Assembly: GCA_036169595.1 (NCBI GenBank)
Contig: CM069765.1
Location: 9,047,001-9,111,000, forward strand
DNA: 64,000 nt
Direction: 5' to 3'
Origin: Dictyostelium firmibasis
Taxonomy: Eukaryota; Evosea; Eumycetozoa; Dictyosteliales; Dictyosteliaceae
The position numbers and the translations under genes were made by a program. Shown here one piece after another: positions 1 to 9,659 of the stretch; within the stretch, counting starts at the first letter, position 1; each line of letters opens with the position of its first letter. The notes below the pieces were generated by a model, which was not told the DNA's origin, searched no databases, and worked only from the letters and a program-made list of their open reading frames with translations.

Positions 1-330
1 AACTATTAATAATTTAGAATATATTTTCAATAAATTAATAACATACTGATGTTGAAATCATCGTCTATAGAAACAAAATTACTATTTTAAAACCAAATAA
101 ATCTAAATTAATTTCTTTTCCTAATTCATTATCTTTATTATTTTATTATTAATATTGGAGATAATTGGGTATTGAACACATAATTTTTTTTATTTATTTT
201 TATTTTTGTATTTTGAAAGAAAGGTATTCAAAATAAACAAAGGTATACCTTTATAATTATTAATTTGCTTTCAGTAAAGAATTGAAAATAAAAAATAAAA
301 ATCCATACACAATTTTGATTTAAAAATTGA
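1..330. other. AT-rich stretch, no gene seen
   Basis: Almost pure A/T sequence with short poly-T runs. No reading frame, RNA fold or repeat could be supported. Confidence 0.6.
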
Positions 331-1029
331 GCATTCCTCAGCAGTACTTTATCAAAAGGATGGCACAAGATTTGAGAGGGGACGTCGGTCTATTCATAAG
401 AAGAATTGGCCCAAGGTTTCACTATCATGAAAATTAATCATTTGGGATCAGGATGAGAGGCAACTTGTCTTGGGGTTAGACAATGGTTGTCAAGTAACGT
501 CATTAGTATGTGAGATAGGGGATGGGTTGGGTGATGATGGAGTTTAGGCTAGCTGATCAACCATAATGAGTATATTTCAGGTCCTTGAAATTGGTTGATA
601 AGGAACGCTATTTGTGTGACAGACAGCCACTAATTGGCGGTTGGAAGCCTTTTGTATGGGTGCGCTCATGGCCCATATCTACCAACCAGCTGGTCAGCGC
701 TTTCTATGTCCGTGGTCTCTTCCCATCGTCTATCCAGTCCACACGTTGATTTGGTGGTATCAACATGTGAGGGTTTCCATGTGCTAATCCAAGGTGGTTA
801 GACTCGACTGATACGAGCACCGTTGTCTGTCAAAAAGGTCGGAGGAGCAGGTTGGGTACAGCTGTTAGACAGTGCCCTGCCAGGTGACGCTAACCGTCAC
901 ATGAACCATACGATGCATAGTCATCGATTTAGCAGCTTGCCGCTGACAGTCGCCTGATGTTTTCTTTCAGGTTGCAGTCATCATTGCAGCTATACAATCA
1001 AACCTCAAACCAATAAGAGTCCTATAAAA
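331..1029. other. GC-richer segment of unknown origin next to TRE fragment
   Basis: Base composition changes abruptly here to near-balanced GC, unlike the spacers of this genome. No long reading frame is kept on either strand. The segment runs directly into a retrotransposon endonuclease fragment, so it is probably old repeat DNA: either the 5' part of the same element or another element. The family cannot be named from sequence alone. Confidence 0.45.
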
Positions 1030-1515
1030 ATCATGGTAATATACGCACCAGCTTCAAATTCACATGATAGACAAAACCTTTGCACAACAATTTCAAACCA
1101 TTATCAACACCTTCAACATTAACCAATCTATAATAACAGGAGACTTCAAATGCGAACACCTCAGCTTCGAGTCCTTTAACCATCTCATTCAACATCTATC
1201 ACAAACATTCAACCTCATCGATACCCGAGCTACGGACAACATAACAACCTTAAACAGTGTCGCCAACAACGCCACCAAAAAATGGATAGATTCTACATAA
1301 ACTACCTCCAAATCAAAACGCTAATTCATTGTATACAAAAAAAATTATCAAACCACAACCCCATCTCGATCCCAATCACTATACCGTTCGTAATACCAAA
1401 ATCAAATATCAATATTAAACCCATCAAAAAAATAGTAATCAAAACAGACTCGAAAGTGTCCTCTACTATCAAAAGTTCTCAACTGCCAATGTTAAACTAT
1501 AACCTGCTGCCTTAG
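1030..1515 (+). mobile_element. Fragment of TRE-type non-LTR retrotransposon (APE endonuclease domain)
   Basis: Translation gives pieces of an apurinic/apyrimidinic-type endonuclease as found at the start of ORF2 in Dictyostelium TRE LINEs. A block reading IMVIYAPASNSH appears first. Then comes IITGDFK, matching the GDFN-type active-site motif, and later RFYIN...LSNHNPISI, matching the terminal SDHxP motif. The first block is one base out of frame with the second, with the slip in the A-run near 1076. A further frame change lies near 1285-1295. No reverse transcriptase follows, so this is a truncated, dead copy. TRE elements insert close to tRNA genes, but the nearest tRNA here is about 7.5 kb away. 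Confidence 0.65.
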
Positions 1516-1639
1516 TAAAATATTAATCAATTAATTTTTTTTTGTCAGTTGGTGTTTCTTTTTTTTTGTTTTTATTATTTTATTTTTTTATTAAAAAAAA
1601 TTTAACCCTTTAAATCTACCATTATCAATCGATATAAAT

Positions 1640-2050
1640 GATTATGATGATTATAATAATGGTCTATATCAATATCCCAATTATTCATATGATAATGATG
1701 ATGATGCACCACTCGGTAATACATTTTTGGATCGCCAAATATTGAATTCACAAAACTATTTTATTTAAATAATACTACCAATATTACTATCTTTTCATCC
1801 AATACTCCTGCTTCTTCATCAAGATCATCCAATACCACCACTACCTCTTCATCATAATATAGTACACCTGCTTCTTTATCACGGTGGAAATGAATATCAA
1901 CAATCACTTGCATCACATATATCAACAAAGCCACATAGTGAATTAAAATTAATAAATAAAGATACATTTTCGAAAACAAATACATTCTTTGTAATGGGTT
2001 GCAAAAAAAAAAAAAATGAAAAAAAAAAAAATTATTTTCCCAAATTTTCA
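1640..2050 (+). pseudogene. Decayed gene remnant, paralogous to 19350-20370
   Basis: A short open stretch reads NYSYDNDDDAP and, a few residues on, TFLD and ILNS. After a stop come Ser/Thr/Pro-rich phrases such as NTPASS. The same phrases in the same order recur around 19560-20260, so both derive from one ancestral gene or one is a copy of the other. Stops interrupt the frame and no start is visible. The product is unknown. The minus-strand reading frame over this stretch is only a shadow of the biased composition. Confidence 0.5.
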
Positions 2051-2429
2051 AGAAAGTTTAAAATAAAAAAAATTAAGCACTATTTGTAAAAACTTTTAAA
2101 ACAATATCACTTTATTATTTATTTCATTTAAAGAATATAAATATTGTTATTATTTTGTTTTATAATTAATTTTGTATCTTATTTTAATTTGGTATTAAAA
2201 AAAATTAAAAAAAATAAAAACAAATTTTTTAAAATTTTTTTATATTTATTTAATAAAAACACCCCGCCAATTATTTTTTTATTTAAAAATTAATAAAATT
2301 AATTAATTAATTGCCCACACTACTGAAGTTTTTTTTATTTTACAAAAAATTGACCCATAACAATTTATTTTAAAATTTTGAAGCTATATTTATTTCGCAC
2401 TTTTTTCTATAAAATTGAATAATTTTTCA
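2051..2429. other. AT-rich spacer
   Basis: A/T homopolymers and simple sequence, with no supported feature. A motif resembling the ncRNA upstream element of Dictyostelium (ACCCATAA) occurs near 2351. No recognisable RNA follows at the expected distance. Confidence 0.5.
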
Positions 2430-2840
2430 AAGACAATGAGATATGGATAAGGGATTAACTAGAGAAAATGGAGCAAAGAATGAGGTTAGGGTAATGCGGT
2501 GGGTTTTGAAGGTGAGGATAAAAAAAAAAAAAAAAAAATCAAAACTTCCCCCCTTTTTTTTTTAAGGGGTTGCCAAATCCACCGATCCTGGATTTTGGCT
2601 GAAAGAAAGGTCATATCACTTGACCTTTTTTGAGTTTTTCTTACCCGATACCTTTGAGAATGATATCTTTCGCCCATTTGCATATATGTCAATTAAGCAC
2701 AATAACGAAATGAACGGTGATAAAAGATGATCAATCAAGATATTTTCCCTACCACCACGAGAGTTTAAACTTAGGTTCATTGAATGGATGAGTTCCCTAA
2801 GCTCCGTGCCCTTAAGTCCCCTTTTTTAAAAAATATCCCC
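2430..2840. other. Balanced-composition segment, unidentified
   Basis: Composition is again less AT-rich than the spacers, interrupted by A and T runs near 2521 and 2560. A short minus-strand reading frame exists (2486-2692) but has no recognisable motif. Its position between repeat remnants suggests transposon or pseudogene debris. No family can be assigned. Confidence 0.3.
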
Positions 2841-2853
2841 ACCAAATTCATTA

Positions 2854-2967
<114 letters not shown>

Positions 2968-3004
2968 GTCATTGTTGTAGTTGTTATTTACACTTTTTAT
3001 ATCA

Positions 3005-4010
3005 TTATTGGTTGGTATAAGTGTATTCGGAAATGGTGTCTGGATCCATAAATTTATTATTCTTAATGCAATCAAAGAACCATTTCAATGTAACCAACTT
3101 TTTAAATCTTTCATTGATTTTGTGTTGTGGTCTTACCAAACACAAGCAAAAGTGAACAACTTCACGACCTCTTATTTCTTTATAATTTTTAATTATTCCA
3201 CTCAAATCTCCAATATCTTGGTTTACATTTTTAAAAAAATCGACCTTAGATTTAAATTAATTAGTATAATAATTAACTTTTTTATATTTTTTTTACAACT
3301 TACTGCTTTAAAAGAGTGGCCCAAAGTTTCTCTAACGAAATGGTTATTTTCAAGTTGTTCTGCTTCTTCAGAAGAAAGGTCTTCAATATTTGGGTAGACC
3401 GAAAAAGTTTTCTTACTAAAAATCTTTGTAAAACTTTTTGGTAACTATTAAAAATAAAAAAGAATGTTAATAAAAGAAAAGAAAAAAAAAACCTATAGAA
3501 TCTTACCATTTGACCTTTGATGATAGATTCTTCACTAGTAATAATGAACTTTCTATTACAATAATAATTTTTTCCCAATTGACGAGGGAAAAATAAATGG
3601 TTGTCGGAAACGATATAAAAACCTCTAAAATTAATTGTTAAATTGTCCACTACAAATCCATTATTTGATTCTATTAAATCTCTTAAAAATGCTAAAAAAG
3701 ATGTTTCTATAGTTAGTATGGTATAATTCAACCAAAGCTTTGATATGTTTTAATTTTTTTTTTCAAAATATTACTTTTTTCTTTAATGTTTTCTGATAAA
3801 ACAAATTCTTTACCACGTATAGAAGGGATACATGGTACTTGTGAGTTTTTTACCAATAAAGTGGATTGGAATGGAGTGGTAAATTGAACTAATTGCTTTG
3901 GTGATTCTAAAATTAACTCTTGAGTTGATTCTATATGTGGCTCTTGAGTTTGTTCTATAAATGTCGAAAAAAAATCGTACATTTCTTCTTCTTCTTCTTG
4001 TTGTTGTTGC

Positions 4011-4080
<70 letters not shown>

Positions 4081-4360
4081 CTAACCATGGTTCGTTTTGA
4101 AAAAAATTAATATTTGTTGAACCATTATAATCAAAATCGTTATTATTATCATCATCATAAATATATTTTGTTGATAATGATGTTGTTAAATTGGAATTTG
4201 ATTTGAAAAATAATTCATTTAAAATATTAATTACACCTATTGTACAGAACCATCTGCTGTTTTTACGTTTAAAATATAAAAGTTGTTTGTTATAAAATTC
4301 TAATAAATTGGAAATCAATGTTGGTGGAATTTCCTTTCTTGAATTTTTAGTTAATTGCAT
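3005..4360 (-). CDS. BRCT-domain protein, four exons
   Basis: Exons are 4360-3775, 3706-3507, 3444-3304 and 3244-3005, giving 388 aa in one continuous frame. Intron 1 (68 bp) runs from GTAATA to CTATAG and has a perfect TACTAAC branch site. Introns 2 and 3 are 62 and 59 bp. An N-terminal unknown region (1-90) is followed by a poly-Gln/Glu tract (about 94-126). A first BRCT-like module follows (about 185-270: RGKEFVLSEN, LRDLIESNNGFVVDNLT, FIITSEESI). A second module ends the protein with the diagnostic tail WFFDCIKNNKFMDPDTISEY. BRCT modules bind phosphopeptides or partner BRCTs in DNA repair and checkpoint complexes, so a nuclear role is inferred. It is too short for DNA ligase IV, and the exact family is not recognised. 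Confidence 0.7.
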
Positions 4361-5645
4361 TTTTAAAATTTGATAAAGTTTTGATTGATATTGAAAATGA
4401 AAAAAATAAAATATGTATATATGTATATGTAAAGATTAAAAAAAAAAAATTTTTTAAAAAGAAAAAAATTTATAAAAAAATTACACTAAATAAAACTAAA
4501 AAATTAAAAAATAATTTTTTTTTTTTAATAAAATAATTTTCAAACAAAACAAACTTCCTTAAAAAAAAAAAAAAAAAATATATTACAAAAAATAACAATA
4601 ATAAGCTATAATATTAATTAACACCGCAAAAAAAAGTTTTATAAAACACAAATTAAAACCAACAAAAATATGTAAAAAAATTTAAAAAATTTAAAAATTA
4701 ATATTAGAAATTGATCAATCAAATAAATATTATTTTTTTTATTTAATTTATAACTTTTATATTTTTTAATGAAGAAAACATTTATATTTGATAATTTGAC
4801 ACTTGAAAACCACAAAGACAAAACAACAAGAGAAATTATCAACATATACCCATATTCATTTGTCAATAATTGTGTAAATTCTAAAATATCCCAGATTAAG
4901 TATATTCACAATCATTAATACCAAATTATTCAAATATATTATTTGAATTATAAGTTTGAATTTCTAAATCTAGATCATTCCATTTTCCATAGAGTATCAA
5001 TTTGTGACCACAGTATCCAATGAAAAGTCTAATTAAAAAAAAAAAAATTAATAATTTATTAAATAAAAAAAAATAAAATAATAATACCTTTTCTACTTGT
5101 TGAGTTAATTATGTCTTTAATAATTAACTTTAATAACTAACCAATTACTTACCATCTATTATAAAATTTAATATAATATTTCGAAGGTTTGTATATACAG
5201 AAAAAAATATTAAATTTTTTATTTTCATTGATTTGGTCAGGGAGTACTGTTAGTTTGTGTCTTGCGTCCCACATGTTAAATACCAATAAAAAATAAATAA
5301 AAAAGATTTTAAAAAAATTGCTTCATAGTGTTTTTATTTTATTAATATAAAAATTTTTTTTATTATTTTTTTTTGTCACCTAATTTTTCATTTTTTTTTT
5401 TTTTTTTTTTGATTGAAATTGTGTATCTTAATTGTTAATATATTGTATATTTAAAAACAATTTTATTTTTTTCTTATTAAATTTAATTTTTTTTGGGGTC
5501 TTATATAAATTGTAAATATGTGTTAAAAAAATTTAAAATATGTAATTTGATCATTTTTATCTTCAAATTCATTCTATTTGGTAAAATAAAAGTCATCATC
5601 GTCAATTTTATTATTATACCATTTGACCTATAAAAATAGATTTTT
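4361..5645. other. Long AT-rich spacer
   Basis: Mostly homopolymers. The minus-strand frame at 4639-4866 is low-complexity and has no ATG-led, conserved-looking content. A somewhat more complex piece near 4900-5030 and 5240-5290 could be old gene debris, but nothing can be named. Confidence 0.5.
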
Positions 5646-5649
5646 CCCT

Positions 5650-5717
5650 AAGAATGAATTCATCTAAAAAACCTTTGAATAAATTTTATTTTACCAATCA
5701 CCAAAGTTTTAAAAATT
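5650..5717 (-). pseudogene. Fragment of the small-GTPase family found at 11-15 kb
   Basis: Read on the minus strand it gives SKIFKTLVIGK followed by IKFIQRFF. This is the P-loop exon of the tandem GTPase genes further right (FFKTLVIGDTCVGKMKFIQGF), with the middle of the P-loop deleted. Nothing of the rest of the gene follows. It is a small dispersed relic of that family. Confidence 0.55.
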
Positions 5718-5775
5718 TTGCTTTTTTTAATTTTTTTTTTTTTTTAAAGTTCTGTTTTTTTGAAAAATTTCACTA

Positions 5776-5779
<4 letters not shown>

Positions 5780-5817
<38 letters not shown>
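5780..5817. repeat. Short (AAT)n microsatellite
   Basis: About 12 copies of AAT in spacer DNA. Confidence 0.85.
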
Positions 5818-5819
<2 letters not shown>

Positions 5820-5965
5820 TTTTTTTCAAAAACGGAAATTTTTTCTTTTTTTTTTATTTTTTTAAATTTTTTTTTTATTTTTATTTTTAATATCCAATCA
5901 CACAAACAAATATATCACATCATTTTCAATAATAAACTAAAATTATTATACACAGACATTTATAA

Positions 5966-7597
5966 ATGAGAAAAAAAGATTTACTTTCTAAATTAATAAT
6001 TAATCACAAATATACAAATGAAAATGATAAAGATTTTTTTAAAAAAGTATACAAAGATAACTCTAGAGTTATTGATAAGGATTTCGTTTCAAATAGTTTA
6101 TCTGGTGTGTATACAGGAGGAGAAGAGGTAAAATAGAGTACATAAAAAATCTTTTAGTAAAACGAATTAAAAAAAATCCAGAATTTTTAAAGTTAGTATC
6201 AAAAACACATATTATTAAATAATTATATCACAAAATTTCATATATTAATATATACTTATAATAGTCATGATGATAGTAAAGAAAAATTAGATAATAAATC
6301 AATTTCTAAAAAACCTGAACAACATAAAGATAATAAAAGTGGTAATGGTAGTGATTTAGATAAAAAATCATCTAAAAAAGCTAAAAATGACAATAGTAAT
6401 GATGAATTAGATAATAAACAAAATAAGAAATTAAAATCTACAAGAGTAGAAAAGAAATCAACATCAAATAAAGTTAATAGTAAATTAAATGGTGATGGTA
6501 GTGGTTCAGATGGTAGTTGTTCAGATGGTGGTTCAAATGGTAGTGATTCAGATGGTAGTGATTTAGAAAATACATCTCAAACAAATAAAAGAAAAAGAAA
6601 AACCAAAAAGAAAACCCAAAACATTAAAAAATCCAAAGAAGAAGTTAAAAACTCATTTAAAGAACCTGGTAATGAAAGAGTGAAAATTAATGATTTAGAA
6701 CTTTCACCAAAGATTAAATCAAATAATAATGCAATTATTAACACCATTCTCTTGTCAACAACAAACCCACCGATGATTCATTAATAAACTTATATAATAA
6801 CAACATTCAAGAGAAATTTAAAATCTTATGGTTTAAGAATCAACAACAACAATACCAAATCAACCAACTACAACTACAACTACAACTACAACTTCAACAA
6901 CAACATATATAAAGGAAGAAGATGGTCCAAAACAACTCTTTGAATTGGTAAACAACGAAATTCAAACCAACAGAAATATCCTTAATAAAAAAAATGAATA
7001 ACAGATTTATAAGAATTTTTTTAAATTAAAGGAGGATGGAGAGGAAAAGATAAATTATTTAATCATATTATTGATAGATTTCCAGCTTCTAAAAAAGGTA
7101 AAAGAATTATATTGAATAATGAATTAATTAGAGCCTTGATTTCAGAAAATTTACATCATGTTGAACCAGTAAATGATAAACAAGTTCAAGGTTTTGCAAC
7201 TTTTTTACTTAGATTAAAAGTTGGTTTCAAAAAAGTAAAATATGAAGTTGATGATGAATATGGTGAAGAAGACGAAGAAGGAGATGATGATGAAAAAGAA
7301 GAAGAAGAAGAAGAAGAAGAAGAAGAAGAAGAAGAAGAAGAAGAAGAAGAAGATGATGATGATGATGAAGATGATGATGAAGATGAAGAAGATCATGAAC
7401 AATTTGAAAAAGATGATGATGAAGATGATGAAGAAGATGATGATGAAAAAGTTGAAAAAGATCAAAAAGATAATGATAAAAAATTAATAGCTAAATTGAC
7501 CCATGAACTTGAATTGTATAGAAATGAAAAAGATAAAAAACAAACTAAGAAAACAGCAAAGAAAAAAGAAACAATAGAAAAACAGCAAAGAAAATAG
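5966..7597 (+). pseudogene. Frame-broken lysine- and acid-rich gene
   Basis: A chain of protein-like blocks lies on one strand but in shifting frames. It begins with an ATG block (MRKKDLLSKLIINHKYTN, 5966-6130). A long open block at 6268-6783 is rich in Lys, Asp and Ser and has no internal ATG start (HDDSKEKLDNK to NNNAIIN). It continues one frame over as HSLVNNKPTDDSLINLYN. A Thr-rich block ending YIKEEDGPKQLFELVNN follows, then 7030-7597 (GWRGKDKLFNHIIDRF ... RALISENLHHVEPV) with a poly-Glu/Asp tail. The change at about 6265 could be an intron (acceptor AATAG), but at least two later shifts have no splice sites. It is therefore probably a decaying gene. The product is not recognised; charged tails of this kind suggest a nuclear protein. 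Confidence 0.5.
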
Positions 7598-7920
7598 AAA
7601 CAACTAAAAAATATATTCGACCTAGCTAAATAAACCTGTAATCCAACTAATCTCATTATTTTATCCAAACAATCTCGAAAACTATCACTGGAAAAGGCGG
7701 AAAGAAATAAATTATTTCGCGAATTTTTTAAAATAAAAACTCGAAAATGTGCCATTTTTTATTTTCCCGAAATAAAAAGTAATTCTTAATTTTTTTTTAT
7801 TTTACCTTTTTGTTAATAATACCTATGTATATTGATAAAAAACACTTATAAAAGAACAATTTTTATTAAAATAGTTGATTACAAACATTTAAAAAAATTC
7901 ATTCTTAAAAAAATATTATT
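7598..7920. other. Spacer before tandem repeat
   Basis: AT-rich. One isolated match to the repeat core (TTATTTCGCGAA) occurs near 7711-7722, upstream of the tandem array, suggesting the array was once longer or that this is its seed. Confidence 0.4.
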
Positions 7921-8050
7921 TCGCGAAATATGAAATTTAATTTATTTCGTGAAATTTGAAATTTAATTTATTTCACGAAATATTAAATTTAATTTATTTC
8001 GTGAAATATGAAATTTAATTTATTTCGTGAAATATGAAATTTAATTTATT
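7921..8050. repeat. 26-bp tandem repeat, five copies, palindromic CpG core
   Basis: Five head-to-tail copies of a 26-bp unit. The unit has a dyad core (TTTCGCGAAA, TTTCGTGAAA or TTTCACGAAA) followed by TATGAAATTTAATTTA. Decayed copies trail to about 8160. CpG-containing dyads are rare in this AT-rich DNA. The array lies between a broken gene and the tRNA-like cluster. Confidence 0.8.
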
Positions 8051-8437
8051 TCATTTATTTCGTTAAATAAAAAATTTCGGAAAATATGAAATTTATTTTA
8101 TTTGATGAAATATGAAATAAAATAATGGAAATAAATGAAATATATTTAGAAATAGAAATGAAATGAATAAAATGAAAAATTGCAACCGCTTTTTATTATT
8201 ATTTAAAATAGAGTCGTAGACAGATTGTTGGATCACTGCGTACTATTAGTGTGGATTTGATCGTTTATTATTATTAAATTTTTTTTTATTATACGGCAAT
8301 ACGCTATTGTAAAATGTCACTGTTCTTTTTTAATATTATTGGGATTAGAATTTCTAATCACCATGTTTTTTTTTTTTTGTTGTTGTTTTTTTGGAAGTCG
8401 AGCTTTTTTCCGGTTGATTATGAGGTGTGTTATTTAT
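8051..8437. other. Decayed repeat tail and spacer
   Basis: Degenerate GAAAT-rich copies of the 26-bp repeat to about 8160, then a mixed-composition stretch (8200-8430) with no gene or RNA recognised. Confidence 0.4.
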
Positions 8438-8526
8438 GACCACGTTACTTCGTGGTCTGACCTAAGGCTCGAACCAAGGCCACGGAGACTGTGTGATTCA
8501 GCGCAGAACCACTACGTATAGCCTCC
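8438..8526 (-). repeat. tRNA-like repeat, type A copy 1
   Basis: Read on the minus strand it begins GGAGGCTATACGTAGTGG and carries an A-box-like stretch, then a B-box-like GGTTCGAGCCT. It ends in the hairpin ACCACGAAGTAACGTGGT. The first 7 bases pair with AGTCTCC about 30 nt later. It is the same element as the plus-strand copies at 9254 and 9450, but without the A-rich body. Confidence 0.6.
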
Positions 8527-8546
8527 AATAATGAGGTTTTAATTAT

Positions 8547-8641
8547 GACCACGTTACTTCGTGGTATGACCAAGACTCGATCCCAAGGTCTTGACCACGG
8601 AGGCTTGTGATTCAGCGTGGAACCACTACGCTAAGCCCCCC
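8547..8641 (-). repeat. tRNA-like repeat, type A copy 2
   Basis: The minus strand begins GGGGGGCTTAGCGTAGTGG. The D-arm equivalent GCGT...ACGC forms a perfect four-pair stem, so this copy looks closest to a real tRNA ancestor. It has a B-box-like GGGATCGAGTCTT and the terminal ACCACG...CGTGGT hairpin. About a dozen extra bases lie before the B box compared with the other copies. Confidence 0.6.
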
Positions 8642-8667
8642 GGTCACTGTTCTGGAATCGAACCCAT

Positions 8668-8905
8668 TTTTTTTTTTTTTTACCTATTCAAGGGTTGCGC
8701 CTTGAGACGGTTTTCCGTTAGGAGGCGAGTGGGAATCGAACATCGTGTCTGGTAGGTTGCCTGTTCTATATAATTGATACAATTTATATAATCACCGACG
8801 GGCAGAGCTATATTTCCAGACCTGTTTTTTTATGCTAACGAGTCGTATGGGGTTCGAACTCGGAACTGGCAGGTTACACTGTCTATGGCTTTGACCAGCA
8901 GGGCT
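8668..8905 (-). repeat. Left arm of large inverted repeat (type B tRNA-like unit)
   Basis: This is the reverse complement of 9660-9895. Only one clear substitution (near 8800) and small A/T-run length differences were seen by eye over about 225 bp. It carries two B-box-like motifs (GTTCGAACC and GTTCGATTCC on the minus strand). The two arms enclose about 750 bp that contain the tRNA-Val gene and two type A repeats. Near identity implies a recent inverted duplication. Confidence 0.8.
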
Positions 8906-8953
8906 GAGCGTCCAGTTCTGGAATCGAACCCATGATCTTAAAATTTTGATGAT

Positions 8954-8959
8954 AAAAAA
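8954..8959 (-). terminator. Pol III terminator of tRNA-Val
   Basis: A run of six T on the minus strand, eight bases beyond the mature 3' end of the tRNA. Confidence 0.75.
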
Positions 8960-8967
8960 TCTGTTAG

Positions 8968-9041
8968 TATTCAGAGCGGGAATCGAACCCACGACCTAAT
9001 CCGTGTTAAGGATTCGTGATAACCGACTACACCATCCGAAC
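8968..9041 (-). tRNA. tRNA-Val (anticodon AAC)
   Basis: The minus strand folds into a full cloverleaf. The acceptor GTTCGGA pairs with TCTGAAT over seven pairs, including two G-U, with discriminator A. The D arm is GTG...CAC. The anticodon stem AATCC/GGATT has loop TTAACAC, so the anticodon is AAC. The T arm is GTGGG-TTCGATT-CCCGC. There is no intron. A T6 terminator follows. It lies inside a large inverted repeat and is surrounded by tRNA-like repeats with the same kind of B box, but unlike them every arm pairs, so it should be functional. Confidence 0.92.
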
Positions 9042-9217
9042 AGAATTGATAAATTGTTGTGATAATTCGAACAAGATTATCTTTTAACATCGTAGAACCA
9101 TTACAACAAAAGGGAATATTCGATATTTATTCATCTCAAGTTACCTTATCTAACCTGACCTTATTAAACCTCCAAATATGCTTTATAGCAGTTCATTACA
9201 TTGTTATTATACAACTG

Positions 9218-9252
<35 letters not shown>

Positions 9253-9253
9253 T
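9042..9253. other. Spacer upstream of tRNA-Val
   Basis: Single-copy-looking AT-rich DNA ending in a long T run at 9220-9251. No further feature is supported. Confidence 0.5.
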
Positions 9254-9433
9254 GGGGGGCTTAGCATAGTGGTTTCACACTGAATAACACAGCCTCCATG
9301 GCCTTGGTTCAAGTCTTGGTCATACCACGAATTAACGTGGTCACAGAAAAAAAAAACTCTAAATTAAAATAATTAATAAATAAAAACTAGATTTGAACAC
9401 ATCCAATTGGATGAGGTTATTAAAAAAAAAAAA
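9254..9433 (+). repeat. tRNA-like SINE candidate, type A copy 3 (full length)
   Basis: The head starts GGGGGGCTTAGCATAGTGG. The A box TAGCATAGTGG and B box GGTTCAAGTCT start 44 nt apart, the spacing of a tRNA gene. The hairpin ACCACGAATTAACGTGGT follows. A non-tRNA body contains GATTTGAACACATCC and the palindrome CATCCAATTGGATG, then TTATTAAAA and an A run followed by a T run. Head, unrelated body and A-rich tail is the classic SINE layout. Confidence 0.65.
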
Positions 9434-9449
9434 ATTTTTTTTTTTTGGT

Positions 9450-9631
9450 GGGGGCTTAGCATAGTGGTTTCACACAGAATAACACAGCCTCCATGGCCTT
9501 GGTTCAAGTCTTGGTCATACCACGAATTAACGTGGTCACAGAAAAAAAAAATTTTTAAATTAAAATAATTAATAAATAAAAACTAGATTCGAACACATCC
9601 AATTGGATGAGGTTATTAAAAAAAAAAAAAA
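9450..9631 (+). repeat. tRNA-like SINE candidate, type A copy 4 (full length)
   Basis: A tandem second copy with period about 195 bp relative to copy 3 and nearly identical to it throughout: head, hairpin, body, CATCCAATTGGATG palindrome and A tail. The few differences are single bases and A/T-run lengths, so the duplication is recent. Confidence 0.65.
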
Positions 9632-9659
9632 TTTTTTTTTTTTTTTTTAGGGGGCTAAC

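Noticed and set aside
2351-2358. Upstream control element of small non-coding RNA genes (ACCCATAA); also near 20313 on minus
   Set aside because: About two chance matches per strand are expected in a window of this size, and no recognisable RNA sequence follows at the usual distance.
2981-3397. Plus-strand gene
   Set aside because: It is the complement of the spliced BRCT exons and has no independent protein-like content.
3728-3731. Frameshift in the BRCT gene
   Set aside because: A 68-bp intron with a good donor, TACTAAC branch site and CTATAG acceptor restores the frame and yields a coherent BRCT module.
7214-7487. Poly-Phe/Ile and poly-Met/Lys frames
   Set aside because: Shadows of the GAA/GAT-rich acidic stretch.
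9254-9345. Functional tRNA gene in the type A unit
   Set aside because: A and B boxes are correctly spaced, but the anticodon arm and T stem do not pair, and the copies come in tandem with a non-tRNA body.
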